Below, one piece after another: positions 1-6,571 of a stretch of DNA of 17,617 nucleotides. Positions within the stretch are counted from its first letter, which is position 1. Each line of letters begins with the position of its first letter. Source of the DNA: DRVP01 sp964604045 (GTDB lineage Archaea; Thermoproteota; Bathyarchaeia; Bathyarchaeales; Bathycorpusculaceae). The position numbers and the translations under genes are program-made. The stretch spans positions 1 to 17,617 of the forward strand of contig CAZRXM010000016.1 in assembly GCA_964604045.1 (NCBI GenBank), written 5' to 3'. The notes below the pieces were generated by a model. That model was not told the origin of the DNA. It did not search any database and was given only the letters and a program-made list of their open reading frames with translations.

Positions 1-42
1 GGTTATGAGCCTGTCGCTCTAACCAGGCTGAGCTACGGGCCC
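1..42 (-). tRNA. tRNA with CAU anticodon (Ile2 or elongator Met), 5' half only
   Basis: On the minus strand the gene begins at base 42 with the 7-base acceptor strand GGGCCCG. It continues through TA, a D-stem GCTC/GAGC with a GG-containing loop, and an anticodon strand ACAGG with loop CTCATAA. The anticodon is CAU (bases 5-7), and the window edge cuts the gene just after the anticodon loop. CAU is read by elongator tRNA-Met or by the agmatidine-modified tRNA-Ile2. The GGGCCCG acceptor recalls archaeal tRNA-Ile, so I lean to Ile2, but the 3' half is needed to decide. It is not the initiator, whose archaeal acceptor starts AGC. It is divergent from tmcA. Confidence 0.85.
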
Positions 43-66
43 GTTTACGGTTGATAGAAACTCCCT

Positions 67-78
67 AGTATTATGAAA
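67..78 (-). promoter_or_regulatory. Weak TATA-like element for the CAU tRNA
   Basis: The minus strand reads TTTCATAATACT here, 25-36 bases before the tRNA 5' end, which is where an archaeal TATA box is expected. The match to consensus is poor, so this is a positional guess. The 43-188 region must also carry the divergent tmcA promoter, for which CCTTTTAATG near 115-124 is a candidate. Confidence 0.3.
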
Positions 79-188
79 GTTTTACGGTTTAGACTTGTTT
101 TAGGTTTGGTAATCCTTTTAATGAGCGGTGTGTCAGAATGTTGCTGGAGGATTTTCCAGAGTTTAGTCCTTGAAGGGCTGGTGGCTCT

Positions 189-2501
189 GTGAGTGTTGAG
201 GATAGGCAGAAGGTTGAAAGTTTGCTGGTTGAAATGATGAAGGAGGCTATTAGGGCTTTTCATAGGAGGCTCCTTGTCGTTTACGGGGATGAAGCACTAG
301 ACGTGGTGGCATACCTTGTCTTGAAGCACTACGCTATGAAGGGCGAGGGGGACGAGAGGATTCTTTTTGTGCATGACGATGAGGACGAGGCGGCGAAATC
401 AACCTTTAAAGGGTTAATGGACAGGCTTGAGGCTCTTGGTTATCATGTTGGCAGCCTTAAACGTTACGTTTACGAGGACACCCATAGAATCATGGGAACA
501 ACTAACGACATCCTAATCCTAGACATGACGAGAGGGGCAAGGCCCAACGATCTTGGAAGGCTCGTTGAAACCGTGAAGGGCGGAGGGCTGGCAATCCTCT
601 ACAATCTTAACTTGAAGGCTGAAAAGCCTTGGAGCACGAGCACCCACAAGAAGCTTGCTTGTCCACCTTACACTGAAAGCGACTTAAAAAACAGGTTTGA
701 GAAGTTTTTCGTGAGAAAAGTTCTCGAACACCCATGCACTTGGATTCTTGAAAACTGGAAAATCATCAAAGGGGAACTCTTAAACCCGCCGAAAACCGTC
801 AGAGAAAAGCCAACCCCACCCAGAAGGAGCAGGATCCCTCAACCAATTTTCAAGCTAGCTTTAACCAGAGAGCAAATGGAGGCCTTAGAAGCCTTCGAGT
901 TTCTCGACATTAAGAAAAAGGGCTTGATTATCTTAATATCCAACCGTGGAAGGGGGAAATCAGCCCTCCTGGGACTTGGGGCCGCCGCCCTTCTCGCATT
1001 GGGCTTTGAAAGGGTCATTATCACGGCTCCAGCATGCGAGGAGATTCAGGCGGTTTTTGAAATGGCTGAACGAGCCCTTTCAGCTATTGGCGAAAGGGTT
1101 AGATGCGAACGCGTTGAAGACTTGGTTTTCAAGCTAACATGTAAAAAAGGCGTTTTAGAGTTTATACCGCCATACCGCACGCTCAGCGAGGCCGCCGACG
1201 CCGTTCTAGTCGACGAGGCAGGCGGAATCCATGTTTCCCTACTCTTTAGGATTGCTGAAAAGTTTCCGAAAACTGTTTTCGCATCCACAGTACACGGCTA
1301 CGAGGGCGCCGGTAGAGGTTTTTCTTTAAGGTTTTTGAGGTCTATTGAGAAGCTTGGGGACGTTAAACCCTACATTATTGAGCTTAAGGAGCCCATACGG
1401 TATGCGCCTGAAGACCCTGTCGAGAAGTGGCTTTACGACGCCTTGCTTTTAAACGCTGAACCAGCCGAGCTTGAGGGCGAACAAATCAGCCTCGAAGAAT
1501 GTGTGTACGAGGAGCCAAACCTAGACATTTGGTTTGAAAGGGACGAGGAACATCTCCGCCAGTTTATAGGCATATACGTGCTCGCCCATTACAGGAACAG
1601 GCCGGATGACTTGCTTATCCTCGGGGATGCCCCCCACCATTCCGCTAGGGCTGTTTTGTCGCGTTCCGGCAAAGTTCTAGTGGCTTTACAGGTTGACGAG
1701 GAAGGGCGAATGGGCGACGAGCTTGTAGAGCAGGTTTTGAAGGGTAAACCCCCCTCCGGAAACCTCATCCCTTCATGTATTGTTAAGTATAATCCGCAAT
1801 ATGTAGCCTTCTCGAAGCTTAGGGGTTTGAGGGTTGTGAGGGTTGCCGTTCACCCCGAGCTCATGGGTAAAGGTTTAGGAAGCTTAGCTCTCAGGGAGCT
1901 TTGCGAAGAAGCTGAGCGGGAGGGTTTTGACTGGGTTGGTGCAAGTTTCGGCGCCAACCCGGAGCTTGTGGATTTTTGGCTTAAGAACGGCTTCATACCC
2001 GTCCACATAAGCCCCATGCGGAACGTGGCCTCCGGAGAATTCAGCGTCATAGTCGTCAAGCCCCTAAATGAAAACGTGCACGGCATTGTGAAGGAAGTTC
2101 ACAGGGAATTTAAGCTTAGGTTTTTAGAGGCTTTGCCCGACACGTACTTCAACATTGAACCCCAGGTGGCGGCGAGACTGCTTAGGAAGCAAATGTGGAC
2201 GAGCCGCGAAATCTTCCCGCTTTCAAACTCCCAGCGGGGTAGACTTCTCCAATATTCTGAGGGGACCCTTGCCTATGAAGCCGCATGCGACGCTGTAAAA
2301 CAGCTTCTAAAAACCCATTTCATGAGCTCCGGGGAGGCTCGACTGGATTTGGATGTGAATGACGAGGCCAAGCTTATTGCAAGGTGCCTCCAAGCCCGCT
2401 CATGGGGTCACGTCGCAAGGGCCTTCAGAATCCAGTCGGTTAATCTTAAGGCTGAGGTGCGCTCCCACATAGCGCGCATGGTAATCTTCTACAACGTTTA
2501 A
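189..2501 (+). CDS. tmcA: TmcA/Nat10-type RNA cytidine acetyltransferase
   Basis: This 770-residue protein has the TmcA/Kre33/NAT10 architecture and uses acetyl-CoA and ATP to make N4-acetylcytidine in RNA. The N-terminal part is an ATPase module. Its Walker A-like NRGRGKS lies at residues 252-258 and a Walker B DEAG at 342-345. A GNAT acetyltransferase domain follows, with the CoA-binding MGKGLG at 559-564, and then a C-terminal RNA-binding tail. In E. coli TmcA acetylates C34 of elongator tRNA-Met; in Thermococcales the homologue acetylates many CCG sites in rRNA and tRNA. The start is GTG: an in-frame TGA at 171-173 leaves no earlier start, and GGTGG near 180-184 is a weak ribosome site. 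It is divergent from a CAU tRNA. Full length and motifs appear intact; the RNA target is not visible from sequence. Confidence 0.95.
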   Translation: MSVEDRQKVESLLVEMMKEAIRAFHRRLLVVYGDEALDVVAYLVLKHYAMKGEGDERILFVHDDEDEAAKSTFKGLMDRLEALGYHVGSLKRYVYEDTHRIMGTTNDILILDMTRGARPNDLGRLVETVKGGGLAILYNLNLKAEKPWSTSTHKKLACPPYTESDLKNRFEKFFVRKVLEHPCTWILENWKIIKGELLNPPKTVREKPTPPRRSRIPQPIFKLALTREQMEALEAFEFLDIKKKGLIILISNRGRGKSALLGLGAAALLALGFERVIITAPACEEIQAVFEMAERALSAIGERVRCERVEDLVFKLTCKKGVLEFIPPYRTLSEAADAVLVDEAGGIHVSLLFRIAEKFPKTVFASTVHGYEGAGRGFSLRFLRSIEKLGDVKPYIIELKEPIRYAPEDPVEKWLYDALLLNAEPAELEGEQISLEECVYEEPNLDIWFERDEEHLRQFIGIYVLAHYRNRPDDLLILGDAPHHSARAVLSRSGKVLVALQVDEEGRMGDELVEQVLKGKPPSGNLIPSCIVKYNPQYVAFSKLRGLRVVRVAVHPELMGKGLGSLALRELCEEAEREGFDWVGASFGANPELVDFWLKNGFIPVHISPMRNVASGEFSVIVVKPLNENVHGIVKEVHREFKLRFLEALPDTYFNIEPQVAARLLRKQMWTSREIFPLSNSQRGRLLQYSEGTLAYEAACDAVKQLLKTHFMSSGEARLDLDVNDEAKLIARCLQARSWGHVARAFRIQSVNLKAEVRSHIARMVIFYNV

Positions 2502-2518
2502 AGGCTTCCGTCAAAACG

Positions 2519-2529
2519 ATTTTAAGATA
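2519..2529 (+). promoter_or_regulatory. TATA box for the thioredoxin-like gene, leaderless transcript likely
   Basis: ATTTTAAGATA is centred about 25 bases before the ATG at 2549. Archaeal transcription normally starts about that far downstream of TATA, so the mRNA should begin at or next to the start codon. No Shine-Dalgarno sequence precedes the ATG, which fits a leaderless mRNA and transcription separate from tmcA. Confidence 0.6.
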
Positions 2530-2548
2530 CGCTGCACAATTTTGGATT

Positions 2549-2878
2549 ATGGAAAGCCTCGCAGAAAACCCCGAACTTAAAGTTTTCACACTGCCAACAT
2601 GTTCAAGCTGCCAGGTTGCCAAACAAATAGCCCTAGAGGTCGCCCGAAAACTTGGCCTGACATACCGCGAAATAAACATGAACACAAAGGAAGGACTGGA
2701 GGAGGGAGCCGCCCACCAGGTTATGAGCGTGCCTGGAATTGTTTTGGGCAGCGAAGTTATTGTTGTTGGACGTCTGCTTTCAAAGGAAAAACTCGAGGAG
2801 GAGGTGCGGAAAAGACTGGGGAAGTGGCGTATTAAAGCCTCAACGGAAAGAGTTTCATCGAAGCCCTCTGAGGGCTGA
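2549..2878 (+). CDS. Small thioredoxin/glutaredoxin-fold protein with CSSC site
   Basis: This 109-residue protein begins with a beta strand (KVFTLPT) leading into the redox motif C18-S-S-C21. A helix and a second strand (YREINMN) follow, then the SVPG segment that supplies the cis-proline of thioredoxin folds, and a strand VIVVG. This is the order in archaeal mini-thioredoxins and glutaredoxin-like disulfide oxidoreductases. The expected role is cytosolic dithiol-disulfide exchange; the partner reductase is not in the window. The last 20 residues are charged and probably disordered. It lies 47 bases after tmcA with its own TATA box. The next gene starts 6 bases after its stop, so those two are probably co-transcribed. 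The fold is convincing; the substrate is unknown. Confidence 0.85.
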   Translation: MESLAENPELKVFTLPTCSSCQVAKQIALEVARKLGLTYREINMNTKEGLEEGAAHQVMSVPGIVLGSEVIVVGRLLSKEKLEEEVRKRLGKWRIKASTERVSSKPSEG

Positions 2879-2884
2879 TTCGGA

Positions 2885-3253
2885 TTGGCTGAAGATCATG
2901 TTAAAAGGGCTTTAACAGTCTTCAATTACGCTGAGAAAATTAAGACAGGCTTAATAGTGGCTTCGAGCATGCTGGAGTTTTTGGACGAAATCAGTAAGGA
3001 AGCCGAACTGGCCGGCGCGGAGAAAATGTTCACAGCCTACATTAACGCGTTGATTTTAGAGGTTAACATTGCTGCTAACGCTTCAAAAGCTGAAGGATTC
3101 GGAGAGATCGCCGCAAACCTTCAGAAGGTAATTGAATATGTCAAGCAACGCAATTCCGTCGCGGCTCAGAGGCTTATTTCAGAGGCCATTTCTATGGCGA
3201 CAACCCACGGCAGCAGGGCTGCGCAAATTTTAAAGGACAAGAACCTCATTTAG
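2885..3253 (+). CDS. Unidentified 122-residue all-helical protein
   Basis: I do not recognise this family. The product is short, has no cysteine or tryptophan, and looks entirely alpha-helical. Alanine-rich amphipathic stretches such as SKEAELAGAEKMF and NIAANASKAEGF suggest a helical bundle of three to five helices. No signal peptide or membrane segment is visible. The TTG start is supported by GAGGG at 2868-2872, inside the end of the previous gene, with about a dozen bases between; the first in-frame ATG (codon 29) would remove a quarter of the protein. It follows the thioredoxin-like gene by 6 bases, so co-expression is likely. The TAG stop lies inside the tail of the convergent glycosylase gene, giving an 8-base end-to-end overlap. 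Even codon use and tight packing support a real gene. Confidence 0.75.
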   Translation: MAEDHVKRALTVFNYAEKIKTGLIVASSMLEFLDEISKEAELAGAEKMFTAYINALILEVNIAANASKAEGFGEIAANLQKVIEYVKQRNSVAAQRLISEAISMATTHGSRAAQILKDKNLI

Positions 3254-4157
3254 GCTGGAGCTTTCCCGCGTTTAACCTTTCAAAGTGGAAAAGGTATTCT
3301 TGAGCGTAGCCGGCGAATTTTCCAAAGTAGCCTCGCCCAAAAAAGCTTAATTTTTCATAATCCGCTATAGTAAGCGACTTTTTATTTGAAATCCTCCTAA
3401 CAAATTCACCTTCGAAATGGATTGCGTAGTGTTTTATGATTATGCGTTTCATCCAAACGTCCACTGGGAAGGCCTCGAGCTTTTCAAGGGAGAAAAGCAG
3501 AACACAGTCTGCCACCTTGGGACCGACGCCGGGTAGAGCTAGCAACTTTTTTCTAGCTTCTTCAAAGGGCTTAGTGTACAGTTCTTCGATGTTGAATTCG
3601 CCGCTCGCAACCTTTTTGGCTGTCTCCGCCACATATTTGGCTCTGTAGCCCAGACCGCAACTGGCAAGTTCTTGGAGGCTTGCTTTTGCTAGTTTTTGCG
3701 GTTCTGGGAAAGTGTAAAAAACTCGGTTGTCGAAGACCGCTTCTTCCCCAAACTTTCTGGAAAGGTTGAACAGCATCCGTTTTATGGCTGGTATGTTCTT
3801 GTACGTGGCGCAAATGTAGGATATGAGACACTCCCAGGGGTTTTGGCGTAGAATTCTCAAACCTTTAAGGGCGTTAACAGCCTCTTCCATGTGCTTGTCC
3901 TTAGCAATCTGCTTTAGGATTAGAGGTAGGTCGTCTTTCAGCCCAAAATATTTCTCTACGAAGCTGGTGCTTATGTTCTCAAATTCCAAAATGTTGCCGT
4001 TTTGCCGCACTTTGAAAGGCTGGTCAGCGACCACGCCATACCACCACTCGCCGATTTTCTCCCACCGGAAGGCTTGTCCACAACAGAGGGTTGAATCCAA
4101 ATTGAAGGGTTGGCTCGGCTGTAGGACCATTTTCTCCATGAAAACTTCACTCTTCAT
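3246..4157 (-). CDS. ogg: OGG1-family 8-oxoguanine DNA glycosylase/AP lyase
   Basis: This protein of about 300 residues removes 8-oxoguanine from DNA and nicks the abasic site. The N-terminal OGG domain carries CGQAFRW, the counterpart of human SGQSFRW. The helix-hairpin-helix reads LPGVGPKVADC, with the catalytic lysine at about residue 215 and the activating aspartate in FPVDVWM at about 234, counted from the TTG at 4160; these match human K249 and D268. NPWECLISYIC also matches OGG1 rather than AlkA or the shorter archaeal Ogg2/AGOG types. The start is uncertain. TTG 4160 and ATG 4157 lie inside the end of the EF-2 gene, while ATG 4139 and ATG 4130 fall just after its stop and fit the domain boundary better. 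Translation is probably coupled to EF-2 copy A. The 3' end overlaps a convergent gene by 8 bases. Confidence 0.93.
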   Translation of the reverse strand: MKSEVFMEKMVLQPSQPFNLDSTLCCGQAFRWEKIGEWWYGVVADQPFKVRQNGNILEFENISTSFVEKYFGLKDDLPLILKQIAKDKHMEEAVNALKGLRILRQNPWECLISYICATYKNIPAIKRMLFNLSRKFGEEAVFDNRVFYTFPEPQKLAKASLQELASCGLGYRAKYVAETAKKVASGEFNIEELYTKPFEEARKKLLALPGVGPKVADCVLLFSLEKLEAFPVDVWMKRIIIKHYAIHFEGEFVRRISNKKSLTIADYEKLSFFGRGYFGKFAGYAQEYLFHFERLNAGKLQPK

Positions 4158-6357
4158 CAATAAACATGTCTGGGGTGGGTGTTTCCGGCGGTAAACCCTT
4201 GCGCTGGCGAATCTGCCTAGCGACTTCGGCGGCTATGTTTTCTGGAACCTTTTCCCAATGGCTGAAGGTGCACTGCCAAAAGGCGCGCCCAGAGGTGGCT
4301 GAACGCATTTCACCGGACAAACCGAAGGTTTCGGCGACTGGGATTAAACCCTTAATCATGGTCAGGAAACCTTTCTGCTCCGAAGCCAAAATCTTACCCC
4401 GTTTCCGGGTTATTATCTCTATGCAGTCGCCCACCCATTGGGCTGGAACTGAAACTTCAATGTGGTAAACGGGTTCTAGAAGCACGGGTTTAGCCGTCAA
4501 AAAAGAGCCAAGTATTGCTCTGCGTATGGCGGGCATTATTTGGGCTGGACCGCGGTGCACTGGATCCTCGTGGAGTTGAGCATCCACAAGCTTAACCTTG
4601 ACCCCGCGGATCGGCTCCTCGCATAGAGGTCCAGCTTTACAAGCCCACTTGAAACCCGCGATTATCATTTCTTTGGCTTCTTGCAGGTACTGAACGCCTT
4701 TAGTTGTATCTATGAAAATGTTGCGGTGTTCATCTATGGCCCAAACGTTTCTCGCCTCTTCAGCTGGCCAGCCAGCATCTTTGAAGAGTATGTTTCCAAC
4801 TTGTTTTCGCCCCATATCTTCCGTTATCACGCCCTTTTCTATGAGAGCTATAACCTTATCCTCTAAGGGTTCAACTTGAACCCAGAACCGGTTGTGTTTG
4901 TTGGGGCTTTTGGCCATGGCCATTACGCCTTTTCCAGATACGCTTTCGCGGTACACAACTATGGGTTTCGACGTGATTACTTCCAGACCTCCGCCATAGT
5001 CCCGCAGAAACTTTACGGCGATTTCAAGGTGAAGCTCTCCCATGCCGCTGAGCAAGTATTCGCCAGTCTCCTTGTTTATAGTTGCCACTAGGTTTGGGTC
5101 TTCGATGGAAAGTCTGTTCATGGCGTCTACCAGACGGGGCAAGTCTTTCGGGTATTTAGGCTCTATGGCGATGGTTATTACGGGCTCCGAAATATATTTG
5201 ATGCGTTCAAAGGGCACCATAACGTCTTTTTGAATTATATCTACCAGAGTTTCACCGGCTCTGGCAAGGTCCAAACCTAGAAGGGCTGCAATGTTGCCCG
5301 CTGTTATCTTGTCCACAACCTCCCGGAAGGCGCCCATGTACATGGACACTTGTTGAATGCGGTAGTCTTTGCGAGCACCGACGAGGTAAACGTGGTCTCC
5401 CTCTTTAACGGTTCCGGAGAAAAGCCGCCCGGTTGCCACAAGGCCGGCGTTGGGGTCCATTTGCACCATGGTTATGCACATCACCGTTGGTCCGTTGTCG
5501 TCGCAGTTCAACATGGCTTGTCCAATTTCAGAGTTCAAGTCGCCCCTCCATATCCTTGGAACCCTATATTTTTGGGCTTCAACGGGGTTTGGAATGTTTT
5601 TCACAACCATGTCAAGGATGGCATTATGTAGTGGAATAAGCTCCGCAAGCTTCTGATGCCCGCCCCTATTATATGCCTCAATTATGTCGCTGAACCTGAT
5701 CCCTTTTTCCTGGGCAATCTTTAACGTGAAGCCCCAGCGGTGTAAGGCTGAGCCGAAGGCCACTGTTTCCTTTTGCGGGTCAACCTTCCACTTGTCCTTA
5801 AACTCCGGCTCGGCATAAACCTCGATGAGGCTGTTGAAGTCGCGGATTATCCGCAAAAACTTGTCTTGAACCTCGTTGGACGAAAGTTTGAGTTCGCGTA
5901 TTAGCCTGTCCACCTTGTTTATGAAAAGGACGGGGCGAACTCTTTCCTCTAAAGCCTGTCTTGTCACGGTTTCAGTTTGCACCATGACTTCCTCAACAGC
6001 GTCCACAACCACCACTGCCCCGTCGATAGCTCTCAAAGCCCGCGTCACCTTCCCGGTGAAATCTACGTGGCCAGGTGTGTCAACCAAGTTTACGACATAC
6101 GGTGTTCCATCGATTTCGTGTAAGAGGGAAATGTTTGCCGTTTTGATTGTGATTCCACGTTTCTGCTCTTCCTCTAAATAGTCTAGGGCTCGGGCTTCAC
6201 CCGCAATCTTAGGCGAAAGTAAACCTGCCTCAGCTAGGAGGCTGTCCGTCATTGTTGTTTTACCGTGGTCTATGTGGGCTATTATGCCGATGTTGCGAAT
6301 ATTCTCCTTTCTATGCATCAGTTTAAGGATCTCGCTGGTCTGCCTAAACCTCGGCAC
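4147..6357 (-). CDS. fusA: Translation elongation factor aEF-2, copy A (canonical switch I)
   Basis: This 736-residue GTPase drives ribosomal translocation. Visible motifs are P-loop AHIDHGKT (27-34), switch I RGIT (67-70), DTPGH (93-97), NKVD (147-150) and the GSAL segment of G5. Domains II to V follow, including the domain IV loop SPNKHNR. The diphthamide-site histidine is H601 in DPVHRGPAQ, followed by the normal PAIRRAI, and RSATSGRA lies near the C-terminus. The sequence is crenarchaeal-like (ALDYLEEEQKRGIT resembles Sulfolobus EF-2). The start is GTG at 6357. A full-length paralogue is transcribed divergently 214 bases away, and the glycosylase gene overlaps its 3' end. By motif conservation this copy is the better candidate for the ordinary translocase, though that is inference. 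Confidence 0.97.
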   Translation of the reverse strand: MPRFRQTSEILKLMHRKENIRNIGIIAHIDHGKTTMTDSLLAEAGLLSPKIAGEARALDYLEEEQKRGITIKTANISLLHEIDGTPYVVNLVDTPGHVDFTGKVTRALRAIDGAVVVVDAVEEVMVQTETVTRQALEERVRPVLFINKVDRLIRELKLSSNEVQDKFLRIIRDFNSLIEVYAEPEFKDKWKVDPQKETVAFGSALHRWGFTLKIAQEKGIRFSDIIEAYNRGGHQKLAELIPLHNAILDMVVKNIPNPVEAQKYRVPRIWRGDLNSEIGQAMLNCDDNGPTVMCITMVQMDPNAGLVATGRLFSGTVKEGDHVYLVGARKDYRIQQVSMYMGAFREVVDKITAGNIAALLGLDLARAGETLVDIIQKDVMVPFERIKYISEPVITIAIEPKYPKDLPRLVDAMNRLSIEDPNLVATINKETGEYLLSGMGELHLEIAVKFLRDYGGGLEVITSKPIVVYRESVSGKGVMAMAKSPNKHNRFWVQVEPLEDKVIALIEKGVITEDMGRKQVGNILFKDAGWPAEEARNVWAIDEHRNIFIDTTKGVQYLQEAKEMIIAGFKWACKAGPLCEEPIRGVKVKLVDAQLHEDPVHRGPAQIMPAIRRAILGSFLTAKPVLLEPVYHIEVSVPAQWVGDCIEIITRKRGKILASEQKGFLTMIKGLIPVAETFGLSGEMRSATSGRAFWQCTFSHWEKVPENIAAEVARQIRQRKGLPPETPTPDMFIDEE

Positions 6358-6400
6358 AGCTTAAAACCCACACGGCAAGACAACTGCAAGCTAAGAGGAC

Positions 6401-6417
6401 AAGGCTTACGTAGCCTT
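6401..6417. promoter_or_regulatory. Inverted repeat between the divergent EF-2 genes, possible operator
   Basis: AAGGCT and AGCCTT form a perfect 6-base inverted repeat around TACGT. On the minus strand it starts at the downstream edge of the putative copy A TATA box, where a repressor could block transcription initiation. Related AGGCT/AGCCT half-sites recur at 6431-6435 and 6476-6480 in the same intergenic region. The palindrome is seen directly; the regulatory role is inferred. Confidence 0.4.
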
Positions 6418-6422
6418 AAAAG
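6414..6422 (-). promoter_or_regulatory. Putative TATA box for EF-2 copy A
   Basis: The minus strand reads CTTTTAAGG here. It would place the transcription start near 6390 and give a leader of about 30 bases before the GTG at 6357. It overlaps the left arm of the AAGGCT inverted repeat as read on the minus strand. Confidence 0.45.
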
Positions 6423-6551
6423 TATTGTGTAGGCTTGTACAAAAAGTTAATATTGCTCAGTTTTCATTTGCATGTAGCCTAAAAGGGCAGTGAAACTGCA
6501 GTGTTCACATGGGAAACTTTCAAAGTTCACCCATCCACTAAAGGTTTTGTT

Positions 6552-6566
6552 AGCATGGGGCATGCT
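6552..6566 (+). promoter_or_regulatory. Hairpin and micro-ORF immediately upstream of EF-2 copy B
   Basis: AGCATG, loop GGG, CATGCT forms a perfect 6-base stem ending 5 bases before the copy B ATG at 6572. An ATG inside it (6555) opens a 4-codon frame ending in TAG at 6567-6569, two bases before the real start. ATGGGGC occurs at both ATGs, which may be a chance repeat or a duplicated start. No Shine-Dalgarno sequence is visible. If the transcript is leaderless the element would act only as DNA. A weak CTAAAGG at 6538-6544 would fit a leaderless start. Confidence 0.35.
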
Positions 6567-6571
6567 TAGCC

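Noticed and set aside
144..159. CTGGA/TCCAG hairpin in the tmcA leader
   Set aside because: The stem is only 5 pairs with a 6-base loop, has no T-run or start-codon overlap, and is common by chance.
45..263. Minus-strand 72-codon open frame overlapping the tmcA start
   Set aside because: It covers the tRNA/tmcA promoter region and the tmcA 5' end, resembles no protein, and is best explained as a chance frame.
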